Below, piece by piece: positions 1 through 12,033 of a stretch of DNA of 64,000 bases. The stretch is from the NCBI GenBank assembly GCA_003868215.1, contig QWDQ01000054.1:62001-126000 (forward strand), written 5' to 3'. The notes under the pieces were generated by a model. The model was not told the origin of the DNA. It did not search any database and saw nothing but the letters and a program-made list of their open reading frames with translations. The stretch comes from Pseudophaeomoniella oleicola (taxonomy: Eukaryota; Ascomycota; Eurotiomycetes; Phaeomoniellales; Phaeomoniellaceae). The position numbers and the translations under genes are program-made. Numbering within the stretch: the first letter of the stretch is position 1; the number at the start of each line of letters is the position of its first letter.

Positions 1-3000
1 ATTACCATCGTCATCGTCTCATGGTCATGGTCAGTGCACAAGAGGACATTCATCTTGTTCCTGGTTGTAATATTGAGGAAAATACCTGTACTACGTAGTA
101 CTACGCCTTCCGTACCCCACAGACATATCCACATTCGGACCGATTCTTGGAACTACATTCATCAATTATGACAGTGGGAAAGACCGAAATCCTGCCCTAA
201 ATTACCGCTGGTGGTAAAGAACAGCATTAATAGTACAAAGGCTTCAAATTTCTGGTGAAAACAGTGTTCGTCAATAGCGCTCAATTTGGATGACAAAGTA
301 GTATCGGGGCCTCTGGAAGATTCTGATCTAAGAGAATGGGTATAAGTGGCTACCATGAAGACAGAGAGAAAAGGAAAAGTGAATTGCGATCCTTGGTCTA
401 AATCAGCAGATGTCAGTTGCTGCTAGGAGAGCAGCTTACCGAATGAGATGGTAGTGTCGCTCCGTTTAAGGCTCTTCTCCTGGACTCCATCAACTGCATG
501 AACTTGAGTGGACATCTTTAGAGGTTCGAAGAAAAGGTGGCGCTTGAGATGAGTGGCTGACAAAGAAAAGAAGCGCCTTGTGATAGTAGCGCTTACAACA
601 AGAGATATAAGCTATCGCAAGAGTGTATTGGAGAAAGAAAAAAAGCTGAGAGTTGGATATTCCAGTGAAGTGAAAGAGGAAAAGTGAGATTTGAAGACAA
701 CACATTCATCCCTCTTGTAACCTCGCTGGTGCTTGGCCTGCTGCTTTCACATTTAATTGCCGTTTCGGATCTAGGTCGGGCAGATTGACTGTTGTCCATC
801 TCTTCATATTGCAGGACTATTGTGTTTGCCACTTTTCTTCGGCTCATCATGTGCGTTGCCTTTGCCAGAACCTGGTGCAAAATCATCGGAAACATGGTTT
901 TGATAGGAGAAGCAAGATGGCGAGGGTCTCTACCTTCTCTAACCGCACAAAACCGAGCAAATTCCTTGTGAGTGTAGACTTTTATACAGATAAACTAGGC
1001 CGCTGTCGAGCAATGAAGAATCGCCCAGTCTGTCGGAAGGCAGCTCGAACAAGGGTGGCACAAATATTTTCCCTTTCGACATCTAACACCAATAATAGGC
1101 ACTCTGATGAAGACTATTACCAAATGTTTGGAAGCATTGGTATACTACCCAGGGACGTATCTCATGAAGCGACTTCCTCCTTCTAGAATATCTTTGTGGG
1201 AGCTCCGGAGTTGGTCTACCTATCCCGGAACCTTGGTGACTGCCCGCGGCTTCCCCGTAATTGTAGTTATCTGGGTATCTTTCCAGGCACTTCGCAAGTT
1301 GCAGCTCAACTCATGTCAAGCTCGGCTCACACTCAGCCGTATTGCATTCCATTCCTGCCTGTATTCTTGTGCTAAGTCGTCCGGCTTCACTATTGGGGGT
1401 ATATTCGGAGAACCATAGGCCATGATGCATTCTGCAGCAGAGGAAAACCTGGAGGTGGTACGATAAGTTTCCAAATCTGTTGATCATGATCTGTGGTACT
1501 CTAGGTCTCGAGAGGCTGTAATGATGGAGTATATTTCTGCACTTTGGTAGGCGGATGTAGTTGTAGATACCCGCATCATCCGATGAATTGAATTGTGGAA
1601 TCTGATTAATGGATTGAGCCGATGTCATATAAGCTGAGGTGGAAACTTGGAATCTTCCGAATTGCCAAGGTGCGTCGCTTTGCAGATCTCGGATCGATCG
1701 ATGTACCATTCCACCGACATAGCCCGAATAGTATCAGAAGCGCTTCCATTGGACAAGAGATAATACTGATTACTGCTGCAGATTGCAAACCCTTACCGTG
1801 CCATACAGGCACGTCTACGGGCCGACAAGGCTAAGTGGGAGCCTGTGATTCTGTGAAAGGCTCGCATCCACTCCACCCATGTCCGTCAACGGTCAATGCC
1901 ACCAGTCTGTACAAGCAAGGATCCTGAAAGCCACACGGATACCACCACGAATCAATGAGTACACAGACGTCAAGACAAGGATCTCGCTGCACAGCTGCTC
2001 TCATTCGTCCCTCTCTTGCCTTAAGACCCTCGATTTCCCAGATTGGCTTTCAATGGAAAGTCCAAGGTAGCGGCAAATTTGTTGCGTCATCGCAAGATTA
2101 AACGTCCTCGGCTGTTCAACCACCTCTCCTCATTGTCGCGTTCTACCGCTGCCACTGCACGACCGACAGCGCAATAGGTTCCTCCCGGCCTGCCAGAGCT
2201 CCGTGGGAAGGCAGTTTGGCCACTCCAAATTCGTGATGGGTGACTCCAGAATTCCCTCTCGATGCGGTGGTCGATTTGATATTCGGGACACTTCCTGGTG
2301 GGCACGGCGCCGGAGCAGAACCTTCCGTCAACCAGCCTGTTGCGGCGTCTCACCCGTACGTGGCAGCATGCGCTCCCTTCCGAGCACGTATGACTCAAGC
2401 GAGAGCTCTAGGCACGGAAGACGGATTTCTCTGAGGAGACTGTTATCAGCACCGGCACGACTGTTGAAATCTTGAATCCAAGTGTGGTATTGTCCACCTT
2501 CTATCCCAAACAGTCCACCGGGCATAAGGATCCTGTCGAGCAGGCCAGTACCGGTATCGGCTATGGACCGAACCTCTGAGTATTCCAAGGTATCCATGCG
2601 CTGCCACATTAACGTTTAGTGTAGAACTAGAGAGAACATTGCCGTGCATGTCGATGGAGAGAGTTGTTCATGGTCTCAGTGTTGGAGACGTGGGATTTCG
2701 AGGAGGAGAAGTCATAGAGTCGGATGATTGACGAATGTCAAGTTTGGAGTGAAGCTATTGATGACATGCTAACACTCTTCGGAAACGACGACTGTAGCAA
2801 TTTCGAAGAATATAACTAAATGCATAATGCTGTCGCTTCTAACAGGGAGAGCGATGATGACATGATTGATCTCTTAAGAGAGAAGAACATGGAGAGTTAC
2901 AGATACAGTAAGCGACATTTATAATCTTTGATTGATCTCCCCGCGGAAGTCGATTTGTCGAGGCGGGGGAAGACTTTCTCCCATTCATGTTCAATTGTCT

Positions 3001-3504
3001 CTACCACTTGTCCTCGCTGGACGGAATAATATATTCCTCGTATGAGCAAGATCAGAGGTGACCATGCGGTAGGCTTCCTTCCTGCTTACCGTCTTCGAAT
3101 CTCTCGGAGTCTATTTCCACGCCGTTGCGCCAACATCACGCGCAGTATCGTCTTCCACGTCATCTCGATGACAGCCATATCCGAGACATCGACACGCCTC
3201 GAGTCTAAGCGCAGGTTGTCAGCTCGTAACAGCGTTTGACAGTCGCCCTCATTACCCTCTGACCTACAATACTGATAATCAGAGCCGCAGGCATATCTCG
3301 ATCCTATACGAATGTCGGATACCGATAGGAAACAAGGAACGGGAATCTCGAATAGTTTTAGTTTCCTACTGGCATTCATGAGGGCGATTCTGACTATTGC
3401 AAAATCGCTGAGCGCTGATATCATTAGGACGCCATCTCACCCCTTCCAACGCTCGATAACGACCTATACTGAACTTGCATCTTTCCAGACCCTTTATTTC
3501 TTCG
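1..3504. other. 3.5 kb without an intact gene
   Basis: No reading frame here combines good length, fungal-like codon use and a recognisable family. The longest open frames (for example 785-1186 on + and 1311-1709 on -) read as cysteine/serine-rich low-meaning protein and are overlapped by equally long frames on the other strand. The minus-strand frame at 2328-2609 has a short GTG-type glycine motif but nothing beyond it. Decayed coding sequence is possible; I cannot name it. Confidence 0.5.
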
Positions 3505-4560
3505 TTAGAGCTCTCCACTGCCATTGCCCGAAGATGTCCAACTTGCTTCTTCTTCGTCGCCACTCAAGCCAAAACCGTTCATGCTATACTCGTCTTCAAC
3601 GCTCTCATCTTCGTCATCGCTTGAGCTGTGGACGAATCTGTGGTAGTTTTTATCGAAGACAAAGACCGGATAAGATTGGCGCTCTCCGGCCATTTCTCGA
3701 TCTTCCGTGGTCGGCGATGGTGGAGGTGCAGGCGGGCCCTTGAGCTCTTCGAACTTTCCAACAGTCACTGTGTTGATGGGCGACACCAGGTTTGTACGCT
3801 TCCGAATGCGGAGAGTGTCACAGATGATTCGATATCGTTCCCAAAGTGTCTTTAAAAGCGAATCGATATCGTTCACATCAAAATCTGGTACACCTGAACC
3901 CCTAGTCTGCGGCGCAATTGTGGATATCGGTGTGGAATGAAGAAGATTGAATGGGATATCAGCTCCGATGTGCATCTTGCATCGGTTGAGAAGAATTTGG
4001 TAGTCTCTTAGGTGAGTCGTCAGCCAGCCTTCTTCGTGTTCATCTGCATGCTTCTGGCTTTACTGTTAGCATCGGAATTCGTCTCCTCGAAGCAGGAGAT
4101 TCTATACCACGTCAAATTCCAAAATCATATGATCCAGCGCTCTGTATATGCTTCCGAGAGTGCGGTCCTCTTCCAACTCCAATCTGTCAACGTCCAACCC
4201 ACTGCTTGTGTCTCCAACCGACTCGCTTCCATCATGCGGCGAGATGCCTCCTTCCATCGCGGAGTCTGAGCTTTCGAACGACAGCTGCTCTTCCTGCGCC
4301 GACGGGTGCTCCGGCCGCGGTCGCTTTGGGGTGGGGGGTCCGGATTCGTCGTCACTCAGACTCGCAATGATGTCGTCGATATATGAGTCTTCAAGCTGGC
4401 AGATATGTCGCTTGTTACTCTCTGAGTCTTTCATTTCCAGAAATGAGCTGCCACGAAAGTCTTGAGCGGACGCTATGGTTGCTTCATACTGTTTTTTCAA
4501 ATTGGGATCATCCGGGTCAAACAACTTGACTGACTCGTAAGCTTCGGCTAGATCGGGCAT
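3505..4560 (-). CDS. Acidic hypothetical protein, two exons
   Basis: Two minus-strand exons, 4108-4560 and 3505-4053, joined over a 54-nt intron (4054-4107) that starts GTATAG, carries a GCTAAC branch-like site and ends CCAG. The spliced protein is 333 residues. The first half is acidic and serine-rich with a short basic, proline-containing patch (PPTPKRPRPEH) that could be a nuclear localisation signal. The second exon opens with a more ordered, probably helical stretch (DYQILLNRCKMHIGADIP, then FDVNDIDSLLKTLWERYR) and ends in another acidic serine tail (SSSDDEDESVEDEYS). I do not recognise a named domain. The two-exon model is supported by frame, splice signals and codon use. Function is unknown; a nuclear or chromatin-associated role would be only a guess from composition. 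Confidence 0.7.
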
Positions 4561-6706
4561 TGTATCTGTGGGAGACGTCGTTCGGCTATAGGGCTATGTC
4601 ACCAGGTAATGATATAAGAGTAAGGAGAGGAAGGGACTTGTTATACTGGAGGAAAAAGAAGGGAATTGCTATCAGACGTGCGGAAAGAGGACGCAAACAT
4701 GACGGAAATTCCACCGGGAACCTGCAGCAGAAGTTCGCAAACCTGATGAACACGCAAGCACCTCTCCTGCAAGTATTCACATTCCTCTCACTATTGATAC
4801 CATTCGTGGCAAGAGAAGAGGTTCATTACGAATTGCTACCATTATCCTGGTCAAGTCAAACCCAGTATCTCCGCCTTTGCTGCAAGATCAACTCTGAGAA
4901 GGTAGAACAGCAACACGAAGAAGATCAGGTAGGCTCCCTGAGACATCATTTCATCATCCGGTTAGCTTCCTCACCTCTGGGATCTGTATATTTTGAGAGC
5001 GCATCATTACCTCCAGTGGAATATATTCAATCCACCCTCACACAAATCAAACAAAGTGATCCATCCTCATCTACTGTCTTCCACCCAGAAACGCACCCTC
5101 AACCCTCCTTTCTCCCGTCACATCTACAACAAAATTTCATTCTGGTCGAGACCTGTCGCAGATCTCGGTACTATAAGAACTTTCCCATTGGTTTTCAACA
5201 TCGATCTCAGAAGGCGGAGTGATTGACCCACAATCAAAGTTAAGCCGTCCCCTGACGAACCACTAGGACACTGTTCCCACATGGAAGATATCTGAAGGTT
5301 GGAGGTTTTGGGATATATAATACTGCTGCTGATATGATTGGTGGATGGAATTGGGAGTATGGACAGGTTTGGTGTTCCAGGGGCTCTCCGACGACCTGCT
5401 ATCTTCCTCTCGCTCCGTCTTGCCAACCTCACTGCCCTGGAGCAGATGAGATATTAAGGGTCTTGAAATGCACAAACGTGGTCAGATTGGTGCCGTCATG
5501 GCATTCAAAGGGTGGACCACAAGTCCTACTCCTCCTGTCTTAGGAGATCTTCGAATGCACCTATTTCCTGTTTCCCTTTACGGCCTTGTTCCCGCTATGC
5601 TGGCCTATCTACATCTACAATGGTAGCCACTAGAACGCCTATACATTCACATCACCGGATGAAAACCTCTCCCTGTCCTAGTATCTCTCCCGTCTCTGGT
5701 TACAACCGTATTCGGTATGGGCCAGTGATCTCTTCTTTCCTTTTCTTTTTTTTTTTTTTTTTGGTATAACAACACTTCTTTGGCGTGCCCCAGCGTGACT
5801 GACTATGAAGGTCTCTTATTTCAGGCTCGTCAGGTTCGTCGAAGTGATCCTTAAGTTGGCTTAATCACATTCTGGACTTGAGCATCGTTTGGATGCTCCT
5901 ATCAGTTTTCAAATCATACACGGCGGATATATCGAAAGACCGGGTTGCCACGAAGATCTTATTACAAAGAAAGAACGTTATAATCTACTCAAGCCACTTG
6001 CTTCGTCGAAGCCATGAACGTAACGGTAGCTGACGCGGATCAAGATATCTGCTCGTTCTGTTCAGAAAAGCCAGTACCGATTCATATTCTTTTCCGACAT
6101 AATCATGCGACTCTGCGACAGCTTTCATTACGAGGTCAGGTTGTGCTTCAGGAAACCATCCAACCTTCCCTTCGTCCTTTACAATCTTTGTGTTGATTCT
6201 TTGGCATTATCATTCCCTCGAAGGCAATCAAAGGCATGTGGGTATTTGTTTCTGTCCCAGATGTGCTTGAATATGTCTCTCTCTGCTTCATTTTTGTTGA
6301 TTAAGCTGAATCGTATTGCAATCAGATATAAAAGGCAGTATATCAATTTCTTCATCTTTTCAGAGCGGCGTTTCGCTAGCGATGTTTGAACGGAATACTT
6401 TTTTAGATATATTGGGTGTCATCTGTCGTGGCGCCAGCCTAAAAGAGCATTGCTAGCGACATGTACGGATATAGGCAAGCCTCTTTGCGAAGGTGACCTG
6501 TCGATAGCGATGAGAGACGGGTATACCCGGCTGAAGCGATAAGACGAGTCTTGTGTTTTTGGAAAAGAAAGCAAATCCGGCCGCTGTAGAGCTGTGCAAG
6601 TTCTGTATTCAGGTATAGACGAGGCGCTCTGTCACTGCTTTCTAATCGCGCCTGCAAATACCAGATCTAAGTCATTGAGTCGAAAATACGACATGATCTG
6701 CAAGAC
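4561..6706. other. 2.1 kb intergenic, nothing clear
   Basis: This lies upstream of the acidic-protein gene and downstream of the 3CxxC gene. A 220-codon + frame (4560-5222) begins inside the divergent promoter and has no family features, so I treat it as chance. A T-homopolymer of about 17 bases sits near 5746-5762. No RNA gene or repeat family was recognised. Confidence 0.5.
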
Positions 6707-7183
6707 TTACAATGTCATTGACTCCAATCGTTCTAGCACTCTTTCACTGCAATGCCCGACTCGGCATCCCTCACAAAGCTTTCTGTTGTGTGGACTCTTG
6801 CTTTGACCGGAGTATTGGGGCTGGTCCATCTGTATTCCATACCACTTTTTGATACGGTAAGAGACTCTTTCTGCATATGACTCGTCTAGTTTAGGTCGAC
6901 TGAGCTTGTTGCAGCGTTCACAACGTTGATGGTAGACCCTGGCATTGTATTTCCCTCCAGGGTACATTCGTATTGTGACAGCGATTTTCTTGCTACCCCA
7001 ACCGCTTGACTGACATGCGTCGTTGTGGCATCTGAATCGGCCCATGATAGTGGTGTCGTATTCTCTGCTACGGCCCTTCTCATCATCAATTGTATGGAAG
7101 AGTAAGTGAAGACCGTCTTCTTCCAGAGAGGATGAAACGTCGTCGTGGAGAAAGGGATACATGGACCATTTCTTCTGCGTCAT
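6707..7183 (-). CDS. 3CxxC-type zinc finger protein
   Basis: Single exon, 158 residues, ATG at 7183. The layout matches the fungal 3CxxC zinc-binding family (zf-3CxxC). A first cysteine pair sits at C52/C57 in GRFRCHNDAC, followed by W62 and a beta-rich stretch. A second pair at C88/C91 (QRCERC) follows a tyrosine-rich segment, and the last cysteines lie in LCEGCRVGHC (C137, C140, C145) after a conserved tryptophan region. The length equals a typical stand-alone member. The first pair here is spaced C-x4-C. Family members bind zinc; their cellular role is largely undefined in fungi, and animal relatives are receptor-transporting proteins. No signal peptide or membrane segment is visible, so a cytosolic or nuclear protein is likely. 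Confidence 0.85.
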   Translation of the reverse strand: MTQKKWSMYPFLHDDVSSSLEEDGLHLLFHTIDDEKGRSREYDTTIMGRFRCHNDACQSSGWGSKKIAVTIRMYPGGKYNARVYHQRCERCNKLSRPKLDESYAERVSYRIKKWYGIQMDQPQYSGQSKSPHNRKLCEGCRVGHCSERVLERLESMTL

Positions 7184-8129
7184 ATTGAATAAATTGCGAG
7201 ATTGCTACAAACTTGATGATAGAAGAAAAAACATGCAGTAGTATGAGGAATTGAGAGATGTAGCAGGTTTTAAAAGAGTGAACAGCGGTCAATCGCGTTT
7301 TACCAGTCTCCTGAGCGTGTTGTCTAAATCAGGTTTGCACAACACCTTACAAATGGGTGGAGAGAACCGAATACCTATTCTGGACCTTGAAGACAGACTT
7401 CGTACGCATCATAGATAAGGCATCAACACAGTGTGACACCTTCAACGTGACAGAGACCCTATGATCGACACATGAACATTCGGTGACATAGTTGTGTAAC
7501 CAATCAGCCGCGAACAGCACGCGGATTTGCTGTAGATATCAACAAATTTACATAGGAATGCGTATGTGCATCTGATATGAACGTCACTTCTGGGAAAGAG
7601 TACATTGCGACTGAAGCTGACTGAAACAGATGTTCACATCGCCCTCGTCAACATCTCCCTTATCAACATCTCCCTTATCAACATCTCCCTTATCAACATC
7701 TCCCTCGTCAACATCTTCCCACGCTCACCGCCAACCGCATTCTCACGCACATTGAAGTGAAGCTGAACTTAACGTATATGTAACAGACTTCATTATGTTT
7801 ATACGTCTGCCAGCATTTTCGCATCAATTTGGTAACTTTAGTTGTGCCGGATGAAGAACTACGTGAAGGTCACCAAATAATATAAAACCACATTCCAGCG
7901 CTTACTCATATGCACATGCGTATCGGAGGCTTTTGGCATATATTATCGGCGTTTCACACATTCCTTGCTTGTACATTCCCTGCGCAGCTGAATGGTAAAG
8001 AGCCAAACAACCTCCTTACCTAAATCAATCCATCCCCAGCCTTCGGCCTTCTGGAGGGAAGAATACTTACAGGAGGGGTTCTCGACATGCAAGGCACGAA
8101 TTGGCACGCGACAGAGGAATATCAATTAA
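7184..8129. other. Intergenic with a short minisatellite
   Basis: No coding sequence was recognised between the 3CxxC gene and the decayed frame near 8.1 kb. The only structure seen is the 15-bp tandem repeat at 7636-7720, listed separately. Confidence 0.5.
7636..7720. repeat. 15-bp minisatellite, about 5.5 copies
   Basis: Head-to-tail copies of ACATCTCCCTTATCA begin at 7636, 7651, 7666, 7681, 7696 and 7711 (the last incomplete). First and fifth copies read CCTCGTCA instead of CCTTATCA. The unit length is a multiple of three, but no long open frame crosses it, so it is probably non-coding. Confidence 0.9.
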
Positions 8130-8440
8130 TCCACACCGTTCACTTCGAACGCGTCTAATCATGACCCGGGCATTGAAACCATCGACGCACCCGCCATAAC
8201 CGAAAAGTCACTTGTACCCGAGCTTGCTGAGGCCGTCGCAGAATCGCAGACCCTGAGGAACCTATGGAAGAATGCGAATCTCCTACTGCGGCCCACGAGC
8301 CATGTCCAGAACCTGTCGAGAAGGATCCGCTTGAATCGCTCGAGTCTTCAGATACCAGCTCCAATAAAACACTATTAGGACCACGGAGCATTTTTCTACC
8401 TTTGCATGTCCTGCGTGAGGTGGATGAGGGCTATCTGTGA
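8130..8440 (+). pseudogene. Coding-like fragment with a frame change
   Basis: From 8130 one + frame reads as acidic, alanine/glutamate-rich protein (PGIETIDAPAITEKS). Near 8,240 the protein-like signal passes to the next frame (PEEPMEECESPT, then SLESSDTSS) and ends at a TGA at 8438-8440. The amino-acid style and codon use stay alike across the switch. An intron does not fit the short distance, so a single-base frameshift in a small host gene, or a chance join, are the options. No homologous family was recognised, and I could not find its start. Confidence 0.3.
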
Positions 8441-8568
8441 TGGCGTCTGCCCATTCCCAGTATCCTATAGCGCCCAAGGCAGAGGATCGGGCATGTCTGC
8501 GTCTTGACGCACTATAGAAATGCATTGAGAAGATCAGAAATCAATATACAGAAAACGGGGGGGCCACG

Positions 8569-8958
8569 ATGATTGCAGTAGGGCCATTAAGGATCTTTGA
8601 GTATCCCCGGACATTTTCGATCGGATCTGAAATAGGTACAATCATGGAGAGTGTCTTAGGGGACTTAATGCTCATGGATATTAACGGACAGGTGATTTAT
8701 ATTCAGAGTTCATCGCTTTGCAAAGAGATGACAGAAGACTGTAAGGTCATGGAATACCACACAGGAATATCGCATTTATCAGACTCGAGGCTGATGCCCC
8801 GTTCGAACACACCAGAAATCTTGCTCGAGTTACATGTTATCGTGCGGCCTGCCGTATACGGATTAAGTTCTGTGAAATCGGGCTTCTTCGCTCTGGATGA
8901 TGGTGGCTCCTCTAGCACTAATGTGAAGAATTTCATGTATTATAAGGTCAAATGGTAA
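8569..8958 (+). CDS. Doubtful 129-residue ORF
   Basis: An uninterrupted + frame from an ATG at 8569. The protein has mixed composition, no signal peptide and no known motif. The opposite strand is also open for 77 codons across the same bases, which weakens the case. It could be an exon of an unrecognised gene or chance. Confidence 0.22.
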   Translation: MIAVGPLRIFEYPRTFSIGSEIGTIMESVLGDLMLMDINGQVIYIQSSSLCKEMTEDCKVMEYHTGISHLSDSRLMPRSNTPEILLELHVIVRPAVYGLSSVKSGFFALDDGGSSSTNVKNFMYYKVKW

Positions 8959-9053
8959 TGGATTATCTCCATCCTCTCCATATTCGTTGAAGATCCAGAC
9001 GGACGACTCTACAACCTTGGTAATCCATATGCTATGATCGATGTACACTGTCA

Positions 9054-10269
9054 TCAGTAATCACAATGTCCACACCAGCCACAATCATCCCCACTGCATG
9101 CGGCGAAATCTTTCACGGATCCCTCATCTGGCGAGTACGATGTTGACTTCCGCGATGAGGTCAAGACCGTTCTTTCATAACCCGTGTGGACATGTGTCGC
9201 GTCCTCATCTTCGAGACCGATGGCGGCCAAAGCAGATTCAATATCAACAAGCGGGTCGCCAGCCCGATGGGCGGGGGAGTCCACTCTATTGATAGTGTTG
9301 CCTTGTTCGCGGGTCTCTACTGCTGAAGAGGACAGGTCCCTAGCCTGCGTACTAGACTCCGGTCGAGATCGCGGCTCATTCATCAAACATTTGATGGCCA
9401 ACTTGGGAGAGCAAACAAGGCTCATGGGAAATTTCGGGGCTGGTGCACCCTGGTTCCTGGTTCCTGTTAGCTTCCATTTCCCCACTGTTGCATGAACAGA
9501 TACTGCTTAGGACGTACCTGTACCATGAGAAAGAGGGACCTTGGGCCATATGTCGACCCTGCCCATTGAAGCTTGCGCTCTGGGACAAAGTGACTCTTCT
9601 CAAGGTTTCTGCGCCAACCTGCTCCGCCAGATGATGTTGAAGCCGCAGAGCGTAGACAGACAACAACGTTGGCAGCTTCGATACGTCTTGGGCGCAGTAA
9701 GCCTGGATTGCAGGTGATAATGGCCGTTGAAGGAAGACATCGTACGATCCTCCTTTCTCCGGGGCGAATGCACGGTTGCCGTTCTCTTTGATCTGCTCCC
9801 ACGCCCGATAGTCGGCCCAGGCCAGGTTGCAATCTTCAGAGATGCATTTTGCGAGACCTTTGAGGAATCTTCCCTGACGTGGCCGAGTAGCGAATTCGAT
9901 AAGCTGCAAGTCGATCACACCACGAAGTTGGATATGAAAGTGGCTATATAATGCGTCGGAGTCATTCCGGACGTCAAAGAAGACTTTGGCATAACTCTCC
10001 GATTCTAGTATACTTCTCCACGTTTTGCCTCCCGATGATTTGGCCTCGAAGGCCTGATTTTGGAGACTGTGGACATCAAGGAGATGAATTGTTGGATCCG
10101 GTGGGGCCAGGACTTGCATGATAGCAATCGTGCCATGGCGTGATAGGTTGACACCTTCCAGATCAACAAAAATCAGGGGTATCTCTGTCCGGTTAGAGAT
10201 GTCTTCGACAAACGTCTGAATGGACTCGATCGTGGCAATGAAATTGATGGACATGTCAGAAGCTTGCAT
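9054..10269 (-). CDS. DEDDy 3'-5' exonuclease-like protein
   Basis: Two exons, 9519-10269 plus base 9518, and 9054-9456, joined over a 61-nt intron (9457-9517, GTACGT..CCAG). The spliced protein is 384 residues. It shows the three motifs of the DnaQ-like/DNA_pol_A_exo1 fold: ExoI FVDLEG (D36, E38), ExoII FDVRNDSDAL (D105) and ExoIII YCAQD (Y191, D195), so it is the DEDDy subtype. The C-terminal tail ends DCGWCGHCDY, a cysteine-rich ending I associate with fungal members of this group. Such enzymes trim single-stranded nucleic acid ends from 3' to 5'. The frame stays open 50 codons upstream (to 10419); I prefer the ATG at 10269, while 10254 is equally possible. No targeting signal is obvious. 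The substrate (DNA or RNA) cannot be told from sequence. Confidence 0.85.
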
Positions 10270-11377
10270 CTTTGTACAAGTGGAATTGATTATCCTCAGG
10301 CTCGTAGGGAAGCGAGATAGGCGGAAAATGAGTGCTCGTGTGCTCTTCTTTGAAACTTGTGAATCGACAGAGGGATATACTGCTTGCTGGCTGTTCTTAT
10401 CTTTTTGCCGGTCCGCCAAAAGATTGCCCCCGGTCCATTACAAACCATAGCCAGGAAGTATGGCCAGTATTCCTCAAAGCTTGAATATCACTCCTCGCTT
10501 TCTTTATGTCTCTTGAACGCAGACCTCTGACCAATGTGGGTGGCTGAAACGTGCTAAGAGAATTTGAGGCCTACCAATTCGATTTGACGCCGATCACAAG
10601 CAAGAATGTATGGCCGGGTTGAAGCGGCTGTCAATCTGCAGGAGGAGCCGATATGCTCGTCAGAGTTTAAGGACTTCTGATGGTCCTGCAGCTTAAGCAT
10701 TCCAATCACTTCCAAGACTGCAACTGCAGACCGTTCATCCTTATGGTGGTTTTATGTATCTCCCTCTCATCGGCAGCCATGACATGCATGGGCGTAAGGA
10801 GCATTCCTGGAGATCTCAGTAACCAGTGATCATCCACAATTTCCGATGGGGTTGTTCTGTTGCAACGTAACAAGAGTTCTGCACCTCAACTTGACGGTAT
10901 AATCATGGAAGGGGTCGACCGGCAATCTCTTTCGGATACGGAGTGTCGAAGTGACCGGCGTGGCTGCGTGATACATCGACAGTAGCCTTATGCATTAGTC
11001 ATTTGAGCATCCACTGCTCTGACTCACTCTGCCGTCGCGACGTTGACGCTGACGTGAGATGATCTCAGCCAATAGGGTTGGTCTCTTGCGGCGAAGTCGA
11101 GGTGCCAAGATATATTGAGGCCTCCCATCACAATCCACCAATGAGCGAATTCTTCGTGGTCGAGCATCACAATTATTTAGTGACTGAGCTTCGTCATCAA
11201 TTTCTCTTCTGTTCTTCTCTTCATCACCGTGTCATTTCGCGGTTGGTCATCCGCTCTTTTATCTTCTGCTTTTCGTTTTGCGCTCTCGGTGCTTGTGGTG
11301 TTCGTGGTGTTCGTGCTGGTCCCGACTTTAACTTTGGTCACACTTATATTGAGCAGGGATTAAGGCACATTCGCTAG
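10270..11377. other. Intergenic between divergent genes
   Basis: Shared upstream region of the exonuclease gene (minus) and the C2H2 gene (plus). The first exon of the C2H2 gene should lie in its right half, but I could not place it: the + frame from 11078 to 11377 ends in a stop and is in another frame from the finger exons. A branch-like CTTTAAC at about 11330 and several AG sites before 11390 suggest an intron end there. Confidence 0.45.
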
Positions 11378-12033
11378 AGGAGGATACAGAACACAGGGCA
11401 ACAACCGTTCAACCAGGATCCTCGTTTCGAAGAACTCTATCATTACAAATTTCCTCAACCAGAGGAGCCTGTTGTTGAACCTTGGTTGCTTGACAAACGC
11501 AGTAATCCACCCTGTTCCAGAAGTGTCGACCTTGAAGTCAGCGGCCCATCCAGGCAACACCATCCACCACATCATTCAGAGCACTCGCAAGAATTGATAC
11601 CTTATCCTGATCTCCCATATCTACCACCGTTAGAGTTAGATAAGCTCTCTCAGGTCGACGACAACTCGCATACGACTGAAGGCTTGTTCACCTGCCATCA
11701 CTGCGGCAAGACTTATACCAAACGCCATGAACTGAAGTATGTATCATTGAGCGGCTCTGCAGAACTGGTCTGACTGATCGATGCAGCCGGCATCTGAAAA
11801 TCCATGATCGCCCATGCAAGTGCCCACTTCCATCGTGCCCAAGTCTGGGGTTTGCCTCCAAGAAGGACCTCCTGCGTCATCAGAAAGATAAACATGGTGA
11901 TCACTGTCCTGCTGGTCAGCGTTATTGGTGCCCTCAACCTTGGTGTAGGTTTGCGGAAGGTAAAGGTAAAGGATTTACCAGACGCGACAACTTCGAACGT
12001 CATATAAGAACTCAACATGCAGACCTCCAATGA
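11378..12033 (+). CDS. C2H2 zinc finger protein, 5' end unresolved
   Basis: Two exons are clear: an open stretch ending at 11736 and 11787-12033, joined over a 50-nt intron (11737-11786, GTATGT..GCAG). The junction makes HELNRHLKIH and completes the first finger. Finger 1 is a canonical C-x2-C-x12-H-x3-H. Finger 2 has a wider C-x4-C pair (CPLPSC) with DLLRHQKDKH. Finger 3 (CPQPWC) has a long insert before FERHIRTQH. This three-finger pattern is common in fungal putative transcription factors. Before the fingers is a proline/histidine-rich region. The exon has an in-frame stop just before 11378 and no suitable ATG after it, so at least one upstream exon is missing from my model. Likely nuclear and DNA-binding; targets are unknown. 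Confidence 0.7.

Noticed and set aside
785-1186. 133-codon + strand ORF
   Set aside because: Cysteine- and serine-rich with no motif, and overlapped by open frames in other phases.
2328-2609. Possible SAM-methyltransferase remnant (IADTGTG)
   Set aside because: Only a short glycine motif matches; the other methyltransferase motifs are absent in all three minus frames.
4560-5222. A 220-codon + strand open frame
   Set aside because: It starts in the divergent promoter of the acidic-protein gene and has no family features or consistent composition; probably chance.
7636-7720. CRISPR-like short repeats
   Set aside because: The units abut directly, with no spacers; it is a minisatellite.
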